This document shows, one piece after another, positions 46,409 to 58,638 of a DNA stretch of 64,000 bases. This DNA comes from Trichuris trichiura. Taxonomy: Eukaryota; Nematoda; Enoplea; Trichinellida; Trichuridae. The stretch covers positions 744,001 to 808,000 of the forward strand of contig JBAJFE010000026.1 of assembly GCA_037903355.1 (NCBI GenBank), written 5' to 3'. The translations under genes were made by a program, and so were the position numbers. Under the pieces are notes generated by a model, which saw nothing but the letters and a program-made list of their open reading frames with translations, was not told where the DNA came from and made no database searches. Numbering within the stretch: the first letter of the stretch is position 1; each line of letters begins with the position of its first letter.

Positions 46409-49400
46409 ATGGCGAGCGACTCTTTTGGACGGCGTATAGTGGAGCGGAAATCAAAAAATATCAAGGTAAACGCTTTCTCCTCTTCTACGGACCGACTCAA
46501 CTTCCGAACATCCACACATTTCTTTTCTTTTTCAATTACACTTTTGAAATGTTAAGGTATCCGCCTGCTAGCAAGTTATTTTATATTCAAGGCATTGTGA
46601 ACAGTTTTGCTTGCTATTTTGCTAGATAATCGCATGTTTGATGAATTTATTAATGTTTAAAAGTCTTCAGTCGTGTTGTAAAGTTCGTAAGGTTTTGTTC
46701 ACTTTATTTTGACCGGAGCTGTGTTTTTTCGTAGCAGTTTCCGAACAGTTTCAAAGCTTGCACTTCGCTTTTTTCCATCTCTTTTGCTCAATGCAACTTT
46801 GGGCTGATCCGTTGTTTTAATATATAATTTTCGGAGTCCAGTTAACCAATACTGGCGTAACTTTTTGCTTTGCCGACTCATTTCGTGGAAACAAATGAAA
46901 TTATTGTTGGGTAATCATTTGCAGCTTTGCAGATTGTGGCTTTTTGACTGAAACATGCTTAGGAGAGGCAGTTTGACTGTTTCCAGGAATCAGACTTTCC
47001 CTATTTTGCGTAGGCATTTTTTACGTTTAAAAGGACCAACTTTTTGCGAAGTGCGCAATTTTAAAATTAACCAATGCGTACAGGATGTGCCAATGTGCTC
47101 AGCTGGCGGCCAGCTTGTTTTGTTTCTTTTGCCGTGACTGCTTCTTCTTCCCTGAGAAATGTGGTTGAATTATCAAAAGCATTTATTGCTTTTATGCGGT
47201 AGCGACCCGCCCTAAAAATGCTTGATTTCTTGAAATAGATTCAGTTGTGGCACGTAGTGACTGACAAGAACCGCTGCTTGAACATGGGATATTGTTTTAT
47301 GCGCCGCGATTGCATCTTGATTCAACTTCCTGTTCGTTTTTTCAATGCATTCCTAATTTTGTCATAATCGATTATCTTTTCAACTTCCGTGTTCGTTTTT
47401 TCAATGCTTTGAATTTTTCCTCTACACTACAATTATTAAGCATACTCGTCAATTTTCCCATTTATAGTCGAGCGATTAAAGCATGCGAAATTTTTTCCCT
47501 CCTTGCATCCACGTAGCCATTGGTAAAAAGTGTTGCCTCCCATTTTTGATTGTTTCAAAGGGAAATGGGCTTGTTTGCATGCGGGGTACATTTGGGAAAT
47601 GGAAAATCAATGGATAAACGACTCGGTGTCAAAACCTGCCACCGTTTGGCCTAATTCTGTTGCGCGCCATAGCGTATGCACTTTTTTTACCCAAAGATCA
47701 ACTTCTTTGCCGTTTCACGTTTTGAATTGAACTTTTGCTTGCGTTTTTAACTTCAACACGCCCAACGATACTGCCCGTTTTGCCGCGCGCCTGTTATACT
47801 GTTCTCCAACTTTCAGCTGTCCGACGATCCGCCCTATTATGCCATTGGAACGGAAGTGAGCGCTCGCTTTCGCGGAGCATTCTGCGAGGCACGAATCAAA
47901 GCAGTCCAACTGGCGGTAACTTGCAAGGTGGGAGCGCAGAAGATACTGTAGAATGATTTTCAAGTTACAACTTTTTCCTTTCAGCTTTCCTGCGATGATG
48001 GGATAATCGAATTGGACGTTCGGCTTATACGGGGTTTTATCAAAGCTGGATCGCAGGTCGAGTTCGTCGATCCGGGAACACAGCAAACTCGAACCGGTGT
48101 CATTGTCAGCATTAAGGATTGCAGTTTGTATACCGTTGGTAAGCATCCGTCGTCTTGTGATCGATATTTATGGTTTTTGCTTGTTATTGCAATCGTGTAG
48201 AGGAGATTTTTCGCACTTTCAAAATGAAACATTTCTAGACTTCGACGGCGGCGATGAGCGTATGTTACGAAGATCGCAGCTATGTCTGAAAGGCGGGAAG
48301 CATTTCCTGCAAGCTGAGGTTGGCATTGGCGTTCGTATACACGGCTAAAGTTTGTCCTCGTTTGAAGGCTTTAAATTCTGTGCCACTTACAAGCCCGGAA
48401 CAGTTCAGTTCGCCCGTAAAGTTGACCATGTCGCGATCGGTCAGGAGAAATCGTAGGCATCAAAGGTCGTCGGTTTCGAGCCATGGCAAAAAAGCTCCCG
48501 CGTCAGCAAGCAATGGCGATCGATCCTCAGAGAAAATTTGCAACAAGGAAATGGCCAACTGTTTGCCATCTACACCTGACGCTTTTTCAAGGCGGGTTTG
48601 GCAAGTAGGCGACGTTGTTACCGTGTCGGAAAGTAGCGAACATCAAGACAACGAATCTACTTATTATCCTGGGCTTGTGGTCGTCTCCGACGCATTCAGT
48701 GGTTCCATCCCGACCGGTCACTATGTTATTTGCAGCTTCAAGACTGGCAGAATGTACGTTCCAATTTCTATTGTTTGTCCAAGTTCAAAATTTTTTGAAA
48801 AAATCTATAGATGTGCGTGTAGTTATTAATTTTGAGGGCCATTGGTCAGTTCCGCTCCAAATTAGTTGGTCAGATTTTTTTCCCTCTCGACACGCCTGTA
48901 TGTTCCGTCCACCAGTTCGCCCAGTTTAGCCTTTGCCCCTTTCCTCGACCGGTTTAGATCGTTTTCTAATTGTTGGCGTTCATTCGAAGTTTGATTGATT
49001 CACGACAGGAAGGTCAGAGTCTCTGTAGCTGAGCTGCGCTAGGATAATTGCCTTTTTCGATGCCCAAAGGTATATACCAAAAAAAATTCCTTCCTCCCAT
49101 TGGTTCAATAGATGTTTGCACATTTAATGGGACATCAGTAGTATTTCCACTTACTTCTGTTTCTCTTGTTGTCCATTTAGCGTTAGACGAGGTGGGCAAT
49201 CTTTTCACCGCTTATAAAAGTGTTACCGCCAAAGTGATTGACTTTTTTTAGAGACGTTGTGCACGAGGACAAATTGGGCGAATTTACAGGTTGCGATGCT
49301 CGTGGGGCCGCGTCGACATCTTCTTGCAAGCCGGGTTAGTCGCTATCCGTTTTAGTTTTAATTTGTCGTATTTCTGGCGCTTAACTTGAAGCGACTGCAT

Positions 49401-52400
49401 AATTTTCAGCCCACACAATTTCGTTGTTATTTACTAGCTTTTTAAGATATTGATAATTGTTAGAATTTTCATACTCGTATGTTAATTCAAAAATATTGGG
49501 TAAATCCAGTAATCTCATCAACTCAAGCGAGAGATGTCTTCCGTTGGTTAGTCTTTAATAGGGAGTAAAGTACGTACGCAACGAGACGAACTGCGTAACA
49601 TGTTACTGGCCCGAGAATGATTTTTTCAGCTTTTAATTTTTTGCTTTAGCGGTAAAAAGAGCCCTAACGTTTTTGGAGACCAGCGAAGTGCCATCCGGTT
49701 GGAATCGAGCCAAGTTGCTGGATGTACAACCATCGGACGAAGTGACCGAAGGATCTTCCAAGCAGCCTGGTCCTTCAAGCCAAGGGGAAAGTAGCAGCGA
49801 CGAAGAGGCCGAGTCGTCCGATAGCGAGTCCGAAGAGGATATGGAATTGAAGAATCTTTTCGTGGCTCATTTGTACAAATTTATGGACGAACGAGGCACG
49901 CCTATCAACAAGTGCCCGTCGCTGGGCGGTCGCGATCTCGATTTGCATGCCTTATATAGAAAAGTCCAAGATTTGGGTGGATACACGAGGGTTTCTCACA
50001 AAAATCTTTGGAAGATGTTGCTGGACCAACTTCGTTCCAAACTTGGACCTTCCGTCACCGTCAAGTCGTTGAAAAGCGCTTACATCAAGTGAGTTTCCTT
50101 ATTTGTTCATTCCACTTGTTGCTGAGCGACTAAGGAATTTTTCTAAAGCATATGCGACTAGATAAAACATGTTTGTATGTATATCCGCGCTTCGCGTAAG
50201 GTTTGTATGCTAAAATGATTTGCAGGTTCTCTAAGGCCAATACTTCCGCTGGTTACGGGTTCTCGGAAAGCTCTGGAAGCTTGATCCTTTCACGTTAAAC
50301 GAGTCATAGTGTAATAAAACTTTAGAGGACGAAAACTCAGCAACCTGTTACAAAGAGTTACATATTCTAAGGCCTGTACGATAAGGCAGTAAGCTAATGA
50401 CTTGGTTGATTTTTAGTCAGCCAGGTTGTTCCAGCAGAGCTTCATTAAGTTCCCGCCATCGAGGTTTTTTAAAAAGCAGAATACTTTGCCAGCCGTCTAA
50501 CCTATCGCGCAACTTAAAAGTGAGCATTAAGGGGTTATACGGGTAAACGAATTCGGCGGCTATGCGTTACGCGAGCCGGCTTCGAAAACGTAGACGGAAA
50601 GAATTTTTTTGAATTTAATTTTTTCCCGCGGCTTAAAAAACCGCGGCCGCAAATTTTTGCGCAGCCTTTTCAACGCCGACGCAGGCCAACGCCCCGTCGT
50701 TATTTTAAATTTGCTCATTTGCGTACGTACGAGTTTGGCGGAGCGAAAAGTTGAAACTGTTTCCATTGCGCCTAGCCGTTGATTACTGTATTTTGATTTG
50801 CAGGTACCTTTCCAACTTCGACTTGTTCATTCGGAAGATTGGCTACAACTTTTCCGCATTTGGCTCAGATTCGTCTAGAACGAGCGCTCGTTCCAAGGCG
50901 GCCCTTCAGAAGGTGAAGCAACGCTGTTGCGCCCGCGCACGTTATGTTTTCTTTGTTTCAGGAGTTGCGTCGCAACAATAGGCTGGCGTCGGATAAAGCT
51001 GCAGCTTCGAAGTCCAGACAGCGCCACGCGGCCGCAAAGACGGAATCCGTCCCTTTGGAAGAAAGCTCTTCAGCGCAAGCTGTAAAAGAAGAAGTGAACG
51101 AAGTTTCAGTGGCAGCGGATGTTGTAGTCAAAGCAACAGCCTCCACTAGCAGTGAGATATCGTTACGAGAGCGCGAGGAACAGAGTGGGTCATTTAAACC
51201 CGGCGAATTGACCGTTGGTCAACTGGTTTTGGTCCAATACGGAAGCAAGTCCAGAAAGGACGCGTACAAAGCCAGAGTTCTGCAGATACATCCGAAACGT
51301 CGTTGCCTTGTTCACTATGCCGGTTGGAGTAGCAGGTACGACGAGGTTGTTCCCTTTTCCCGCGTGCTTGGAATTGTGGAGGACGAGGATGTCAACCGAG
51401 CGGACGTTGTTGACGCTTCGTCCAATAGGAAGGTGGAAAGCAGCGATGAAACCAAAGTGACTGAACCTAGACGGGCGCGACGTCGGTCCAGCTCACCCGG
51501 ATTGACCAGAGGGGGTTCCTTGCCGTCCGATTCTTCTTCTTCGCGCAAATCTAGTCTTGTCGCCGCCAAAGCGGAACCTTCGTTACGGAAGCGCAGCAAT
51601 AGCAGTTTGGAAAAAGCTTCCTCATCGGGCGAGTATTCCACGACCAAATCGACTGCCATAAAGCGTAGTAGTACTGCTACTTCGACGGAATCGGTAGGAC
51701 GGAAGTCGTCAAGAAAATTTGCAAAATTAGGTACTTCCACGGAAAATGAGCCGTCCAGTTTGCGGACATCCGACGACTTAGCAATACCTCTCGAACGGCA
51801 GCAAGACATTACCTCTAATCAAGTGGATGCCGTTGGTCAAGCCAAGGCGGATGGTACGTCAAGCGAATCTGTTGAAGCGGCTTCGTCGCCAATGATAAAA
51901 CAGTTTGCGGAGATTGAATCGCCGTCAAATTCATCATTGCCTCGTAACTTTTCATTTGCATTATGCAAGCGACGTCAAGTAATGTTTGCAGGAGTTGTTG
52001 ACGCGGAAGAAGAAGCACGTTCGATAAGTAGCCAAGAAGCTCAGTCGCCTTTGTTGAACCATATTGAAGTAGAGACGACCTCCGTTGAGTTGAAACACGT
52101 TGTCGACATTTTACCGCCCGAAGTGAACGTCAATGTTGAGGAAGCGTATTGCCGAAATGAGCAGGAAGAATACGCTATTTTTGTTAAGTATTGCGCAGCT
52201 GTGTGTACCGACTCGGTATCCATTACGGTGAAGGCATGTTCAACTTCGGTTGTGCCCAGTTGCTCGTATTGCGAAAGCGTCGAAACAGAAGGTGTCTGCC
52301 AAGATGGATCTCATTTTGAAGCCAAGGAAAAGGTGATCGTTTTGGACGATTCAGGCGTGTTCGAGTCGCAGTGCGCAGGTCCGTCCTACTTCGACTGGAG

Positions 52401-54123
52401 CGATTTTGAAAATTCTCTGCGCAACGACGGTAATTTCATGTTTTCCTTTATAAATCCCGCCATATATTCTATGCTAAGGCGGAGTAGGCTGTTTATTTTT
52501 TTTAATATGCAAATTTCGTTTCGCCCGGACTTGTAAGTTGCTGGCGTAATTACGTTTTGCTGTACTTCAGCGTACGAGAACAGTTCCAGTGAGATTCAAG
52601 AACCTGTGCAATGCAGCGACGATATGGACTTGGCGTCGGTGAACCCGCAACTTTTGGAAAGAGAAGTAATGGCTGAAATGGAATCGTCTGACTTTCTTTC
52701 CGACTCCGATAACGAGTATTCACCGTCGGCGTTTGGTAAGCTGCACACCTTGCGTCGCGTAACATTTATTCGAAGTCTAAAATGGTCCCAAAGCGAACGG
52801 GACCCTTCTATGAGCGTGAAATAACTAAGAAATGTTTGAAATATTTTTTTCCTTATAAGTATACTTAACCGCTTGCTTAGGAATGCACCTTTATCCTATG
52901 TAGTCTCTATTTAAGTATTTCAATAAAATGAATTTTTAATAAATATATCTTCCTGATCGTTGCTACTGAAACTTTTGGTAAAAATAACAGTATGTATTAT
53001 GTATAGGTTTTACTTTCTTCGAACACGTTTAATAAAGTACACGGAACGACCTCTTGTTCGTTCGCAGAATCCCGAATCGCCAAAGTTGAACATCCGCTGT
53101 TCCTCACAGTTGGTGTAAGGCCTAAGCCTAAACGTAAGCGCTGTATGGACGGTATTATTCTTCATTTTTAGTTTAGGCTTATTAGGTCCACACCAATTTT
53201 GAGGAACGGGGTAAAGCGGCCACGTTTAATAATTCGGGATTTTGTGCCGCGCCGCTTCGATCGCCTTTTGCTTGTTCACCGCACTGCGACATTTTTTATA
53301 ATCTAATTGCATTGTTTTTATTTTATCTATTTTGCGTAATCATTATCTTTTACGTTGCTTCATTATCTTGTTCAATTAAACGTTAATTCCTTGTCGCTGT
53401 TAGCGCATTTTCGTCCCTTTTATAGGTTTGGGGGAATAGTATTTTTTAAAATTTTTTTACTTGTTACCTGATTATATTATTATGTTCTGTAGGCAATTTG
53501 AAATTGTTTTCTTGACTAAAAATGGTCTTTATTCCGTCCTGCCCATAGGTTTTGATTCTTACTACATTTAGGGTATTTTTGATTAATTTTTCTTATTAAT
53601 TCCGTTGTGTGTACGACTACTCAAACATTCTTTACGAACCGTAATTGATGCGTGAAAAACGAAATGGATGAGCCGTATTGATGTCTTCCAGCCAGTAGAG
53701 CTGACGTATCATTATTTATGTTCTTTATTATTATTATTATGTTTAATGTCATCGTTTTACTTCTCGAATAAACAGTAGGAGCGTTTAGGAAAATTCAAAC
53801 TTTTGAAATTAGTATTAAAAACTCCATATGCAAATTTTTCAGATTGTTCGTTGGATGTGAATGCGCAGATTGTTTGGCTTGAACAGGCTATGCGCAGAAC
53901 AAAGAAGGAGTATTGCGATCTTCGAAGGCGCATTGTCAAATTGGAAAGGAGGCGCAGGTGGACTTTGGGCAGAAAGTCGCCTACGACCGAACAAAAGTAA
54001 GCTCTTTTTCTCTTCAAATGCTAATTGGCTTGTTAGCGTTCAGCCGCATGTGCCAACTTGCAGTTTTGCTTTTTTGCTTTTAGCTCATCCGATACAGCGG
54101 CCGAAAGCTCCTTTGATGAATAG
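46409..54123 (+). CDS. arid4: ARID4 (RBBP1-like) chromatin protein: Tudor, ARID, chromo barrel, C-terminal coiled coil
   Basis: Nuclear subunit type of Sin3/HDAC corepressor complexes. Exons: 46409-46465 (tentative first), 47817-47927, 47985-48138, 48239-48318, 48368-48753, 49252-49334, 49650-50088, 50804-50912, 50962-52429, 52571-52735, 53843-53996, 54084-54123; all phases agree, giving about 1081 residues. Exon 2 (TEVSARFRGAFCEARIK) and exons 3-4 (DGGDERMLRRSQLCLKG) match the N-terminal Tudor region. Exons 6-7 (KPAVKRALTFLETSEVPSGW) match the RBB1NT region. Exon 7-8 is the ARID (YKFMDERGTPINKCPSLG, YLSNFDLFIRKIGY). Exon 9 has the chromo barrel (LVHYAGWSSRYDEVVPFSR) and a long Ser-rich region. 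Exon 11 is a basic coiled coil (LEQAMRRTKKEYCDLRRR). An acidic DEEAESSDSESEED run precedes the ARID. I saw no LxCxE pocket-binding motif. Exon 10 can also read through to TAA at 52822-52824. Confidence 0.9.
52736..52824 (+). CDS. alternative (read-through) 3' end of arid4
   Basis: If the GTAAGC donor at 52736 is not used, exon 10 stays open for 29 more codons (KLHTLRRVTFIRSLKWSQ) to TAA at 52824, and two AATAAA signals follow within 120 nt. This would make a shorter protein without the C-terminal coiled coil. Confidence 0.4.
52922..52943 (+). terminator. two AATAAA signals for a short arid4 transcript
   Basis: AATAAA occurs at 52922-52927 and 52938-52943, about 100 nt after the read-through stop and inside the intron of the longer form. 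Confidence 0.6.
53067..53243. mobile_element. foldback/MITE-like element with AATCCCGAAT ends, in an arid4 intron
   Basis: Left arm 53067-53133 starts GAATCCCGAAT and ends GGCCTAAGCCTAAAC. Right arm 53171-53243 is its imperfect reverse complement, from GTTTAGGCTTATTAGG to AATTCGGGATTTT. Between them TTCCTCA and TTGGTGT match closely. The loop is about 37 nt. No coding capacity. The inner ends carry TTAGGC-like hexamers and the outer ends share ATCCCGAA with the 14-kb foldback. Confidence 0.7.
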
Positions 54124-54568
54124 GCCCAATTATCTCTTTACCGAATCGAACCGACAAGTTCGATAGCAGCACAGTTCTCGTTTTTTACGGCAGACGTGGA
54201 CGTCTGCCTCTTCGCGGTTAATAATTTATCCGCACCTATGTGCATGTACATACGCCGTCTTTATATGTACCGCTCGTTAGTTTCTTCAGTCTTTCTGTTT
54301 TCGCCTCCATTGTACTTTATTACTTAATATCGTAATTATCTGTCTTATCAGCTTTGCTTAGCAGCAGGTAGGAAAAAGTCCGCGCCAAAAGCGGCGCACT
54401 GTTCAACCTTAACTCATCCGCGCCTAGGAACTATTAATGGCCTTCGTTGAAATTTAATTTTTGAAAATAATCACGTAACGAGGGTAATTCATTTTTCTTT
54501 GACATATGGTTGTAGCCTTTGTGCAACGTTATCTGCGGACGGTGGAAAAAGCTTTGGAGTGCGCATCT

Positions 54569-55990
54569 TTACGGCCATATGGCAAAGCTGATGCCGCGGT
54601 AGGAGAAGCCTCCTCTGTCGTCGTCGAGCAGCTTTTGCAATTCGGTTGAATTTTGCAGTTGAATAATACCCATTTTGTGGTAGAACTCATAAATTGGTAC
54701 TGTGGCATCGCAGATGCCCGGTCCGGCGACCGCGTAGCCAATGACGCCAAAATCTTGGGCTTCCCGGTTTATGCGACCATTGTAGATCATCTCATCGGAG
54801 GTATAGTAGTCACCGGAGAATGTATCCGAGTACATGTGATGAACTGGCATTAAATGCGGGCAGCTTTTGTCCTCCGAACGAGATACTCTTCCTACGATTC
54901 CCTTGTACGGCATACCTTGTCGCTTCAAGAAGTCTACCTGCTCCGTATCGGTAACAAGTAGGTTGGTAGACGTTCCATGATTGTAGAAACGATGTACGGC
55001 CATCATATGCTTGTCGTCTGCAGGAAAGTAACTATGTTGAAGATTGGTCGAATTTGGCAAGTTCGAACAACGCTTCCTTACTTGGCTTGCCGTTGCACCG
55101 CTTTATCGGCGCTTTCTGCCAGTCCATTGGACCTTAAAGAGAGCCAAAGAAGGCTTCATATTTTTTGTTGTCCGAACTTTTAAACGAGCCTACAGCAGAG
55201 ACCGTTGACGCATCTGGAATTTTCCACCGGGCAATGGACGCAACTAGGACCAGGCGCGTATGGTGGATGCCTCATGCTGGCCCTGAAAAAACAATAGAAA
55301 GTTTTCAAAGCTGGTAGCGCCGCCTATGAGCGCCTTACTTTTTGTTCATTGCGCAGACAACCAAGTATCCCGCCATCTCCTTTCCGAGTATGAATTCACA
55401 ACGAGCCATGCCGCATCCGATCTCGCTACTAGCATGCCAGGCAAACTGAAAATAACGCAACCTCCAATTCTTCCGTATGACGAGGTAAAGCAGCTGTTTT
55501 TGTTTTGCACCTGTTTAAAGTTGGCACATTCAGACGGGTTTTCATCGTTGCATACGTTTTCTTCATAATTGTAATTCCCTTTGCCTGACATGTAAAAATG
55601 TTCGACCAATTCGGCCGCCGTCGGCACGTCATGCATGAATGGTCGTGTAACCATCACGATTCCGTACTTTTCGACGTCTTCCTCCAACTTTGTAACGCTG
55701 CACGTTTCGGCCATCTTTTGGGCGTACTCCGCCAAGTCTGTATTCCACATTGTCTAAAGGTGGACTCATAGAGTAGCGTCGCTTTGCTTTTTCAAACCGT
55801 CCTCGCTGGCTTATTTTCGCTTAGACTGCAGGACAAAAATTTGAATAGAAAGTTTTTTACTTACGATGCACTGCATATTCCCGCTGTTCAAACGCGACCG
55901 AAATTGGTTGAATGCCCAAACGAAGCGTCCTTGTTGCAACGTGTTAAAGGGAAGTGGCGTAACTAAGAATAAACAAATGGATAATCGTTT
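54569..55990 (-). CDS. secreted CAP/SCP (venom-allergen-like) protein with C-terminal DUF5648-like repeat domain
   Basis: Extracellular CAP-superfamily protein. Minus-strand exons: 55865-55990, 55511-55753, 55339-55445, 55194-55282, 55082-55132, 54569-55017; phases agree. The first exon found starts KRLSICLFLVTPLPFN, a hydrophobic signal-peptide core, followed by VWAFNQFRSRLNSG, the CAP HNxxR-like helix with Phe for His. Then come MWNTDLAEYAQKMAETC and the C-terminal CAP core FAWHASSEIGCGMARCEF and AGYLVVCAMNKK. A Cys-rich hinge (CVHCPVENSRCVNGLCC, PMDWQKAPIKRC) leads into a repeat domain with VHRFYNHGTSTNLLVTD and VPIYEFYHKMGI, which resembles DUF5648 repeats ending in an aromatic GI-F pattern. 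No ATG was found, so a further 5' exon lies upstream of 55990. If the donors at 55338 and 55193 are skipped, stops follow at once, so a CAP-only form is possible. Confidence 0.85.
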
Positions 55991-57491
55991 CTGTAAAAAG
56001 TTTGACGGGTTTTGCAGCTCTTAAAATTATTTGACCCTTTTTGCTCAAAATAGGAACGCAATACGGAAGGTCAATTGCCTCTTACCGTCGTATTGGATAG
56101 ATATAGCTCTACTGCCGACGGCGTGGGTGAGCAATAAAAATTCGGGTAAAATATGCAAAATGCAGTAGAACTGCATTTCCAATTGTCGCTCGTCAAATCA
56201 ATGGGATCGTTGGGTGAACGTGGGCGCGCGTGTAGTGCTTTTAAACGAAAACGTCTTTTTAGCGTACAGGCTGACCTCAATTCATGCTTTTGATCGTATG
56301 CAGCATTGAAGTATTAGTATGAAGTCCCGCGAGGGGTTTCAAAATTGCGGTAAGCAATCATGATAATCGTCTCAGATTGTGACGGCTGTCCCTTCCATCG
56401 CAGCGTATACGTATTGAGAGACGAATTTCTTTGCCCTTTGCTTGGTGCGACCTGACCCAGTTGGTTTGGCTGTTTTCTTGCGTAAAGCAACCTGGTATGG
56501 ATTGCCAAAAAAATGACCGTTCTATTAGGCTACATGCCGTCTTGTCGTCCTGATTTTTCCTCAACTAGACAGCTAAGATGGATTGTTCCGCTGCTTAGAC
56601 GTGAACGCCGGGTCACGTAAGTTTGATATGACCTTTCAAATTTGAATACGCGTTATTCAAAACTTTTTTTTCCCAAGCTCGGCCGACCATTCAAGCCTAC
56701 GGGATTATCGTAAGAAATCCGTGCTTGAATAAGCTTGCTATCTACCTCATAAATGCCGCTCAGCTGACGGGAAAGGAGACAGGACATTTGGTATCCCTTT
56801 TTGACCACACGTGAGGGCTTGAACTAAAGAGGTTTTCACTAGGCAGATTGGTTACTACGCGTTGTCACACCGCCTTAAGGTTTGGCTTGCGTGCGCATTT
56901 TGAAGTTGCCCATTAAGCATTGAACTTTATGCGCCAAACAAATGCGGCAGTCGTAATTCAAGCTAACCAGTGATTGGTGAACTAAGTCGCGCGTCGTAAA
57001 GCTTGAACGCTTAGTTGACTTCAAGTTGTTTGATTGTATATATATGCTAATGAATGATTGATTAGGCTATTGACTTGCCGATTTTCAATGGCACATACGA
57101 GGAACCAATTGTTTCGTTAACCCATCCTGCCCAACTTTGCATAGACGCATTGTAATTAACTCGTCAGGTTTTGGTCCCATTCAGCGTTTGTTTATGCTCA
57201 CCCATAAAGAGCACGCAAGGAAAGGTTTTCTCTGTATGCCGCCGGTGCAGTAATAATTTTATGATATTCAAAGAAGCGAGTTTGAAACGTATTGCCAGCA
57301 TTATTCTACAACTCTGCGTTTGGTGGCATTTAGGTGCACCTGATTTATATTCCGCAGAAAAGCTTCATTTTTTCCATAGCCTAAAATACGACTCGGCTTT
57401 AGAGCTTGACAGTAATTGCTTTTAAATGGTAAAAGCCTTTGTGTTAAAAGGGAAAGCAAAATTTCGCTACGTCTTTGCTGTAGGCTGAACA
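55991..57491. other. intergenic region between divergent CAP and 57.5-kb genes
   Basis: It should contain the missing first exon and promoter of the minus-strand CAP gene and the promoter of the plus-strand gene at 57492. A GTAAGA donor at about 56089 on the minus strand is a candidate end for that exon, but no in-frame ATG was found. Nothing else is recognisable. Confidence 0.4.
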
Positions 57492-58638
57492 ATGCTTTGC
57501 GGTCTTAGCTTTTTTCTTGTTGTAATCCTATCCGCGGTTGCGGAGAAACAATTTTTGGAACATCCGTTAGATGTTTGGCAAGGTACGCATAGTACCAACG
57601 GGTTGGCGCGGTGATCAGTTGAATACTGATTTAGAAAGCGTCCTTAAAACGTTAAACGAAATGCGTAAGACGAAGCCCGAATTTTTCCAGGAACTTCATT
57701 CGCATGTGGTAAACATTATAAGCAGCTCATTTTGCTCTGCTTGGCAAGGATGTCCCGAAAAAAAGATGCGCTGATATTTGTTTGAAATCCCGCACGCACT
57801 CGTCAACGTTGTGCGCGTTGAAATGGTGTTCCTTATTTTGTAGCCTTCTCCGTACACGTTCGCGTTGAAGAAAACGCTTAAAGAGTGGGCAGCCTATGTT
57901 TTAATGATTAGCGCCATTTTGCATTCAAACGCGCAAACCATCCAGATCACTCTGACTACCAGAGATGGAGCAACGTTTTTTCGTCTGGAGTTCAACTTGG
58001 AATCTTCCGTAAGCTTACGTGCTTTCGCTCAGCAATGGCCGGCAATGGTTTCCCGCCGTTGCAGTCTATCGTAATGCACAGCGATCTGTTGCCAAGAGAC
58101 AAAAGGACAGAAACGGTCATGATCAACGATGAAACTTTCGAAAAGATGGAAGACTTTTATTGCACAATAGTGATGAACGTCCATCAGTGGCAGGTGGCAT
58201 AGTGTTTTAAAATTTTATAATCTTTTTTGGTGCGGATATTTTTTTAACAAAAAGACCACGCTTTTCGCGCTCCTAAATGATGAATAATTTGCTATCAATT
58301 TTCAGCATCATTTTGCCCACGATATAGCGAATGTTTTCAGATTTACTACGACGGTAGGTGGTATATTGGTCGTTTGGAACCTCCGCCTGAAATAACGCTG
58401 ATCGAACGAGTGGAATTGTCAGGCGACTACCGAAGCGCCACGATCGCCCTGACAACCCCATTTGGTAACGAAAAGCAAGACGGCTGGCTTGAAAAAGCGC
58501 CTTGACTTTCCCGAGCAAGATTTTTCTTAGCCCTTAGCGATTGCTTTCCATTATGATTTTCTTCGTTGACTTTCAGGCTCAACTTCGGTTGGACAAGTAA
58601 ACTTGCCAACGCGCGTATACAAATCCATTGCCGTTTAA
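57492..58638 (+). CDS. predicted secreted protein of unknown family
   Basis: Six phase-consistent exons: 57492-57582, 57635-57708, 57844-58008, 58065-58193, 58341-58464, 58577-58638, giving about 214 residues. The first exon is a clear signal peptide (MLCGLSFFLVVILSAVA). The middle is helical (LKTLNEMRKTKPEFFQELH; LKKTLKEWAAYVLMISA), followed by alternating strand-like stretches (QTIQITLTTRDGATFFRLEF; YYDGRWYIGRLEPPPEI; SATIALTTPFG) and the end LPTRVYKSIAV. Introns of 52 and 56 nt fit the window. I do not recognise the family. The last exons are the least certain: an alternative exon near 58682 reads VVAKADDDDMTRLILK. Secretion is inferred from the leader only. Confidence 0.5.

Noticed and set aside
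48615..48929. 104-codon frame overlapping arid4 exon 5
   Set aside because: Wrong frame relative to the Tudor-like region and running into an intron.
51315..51809. 164-codon minus-strand frame opposite arid4 exon 9
   Set aside because: Antisense to the chromo barrel and Ser-rich exon; no motif.
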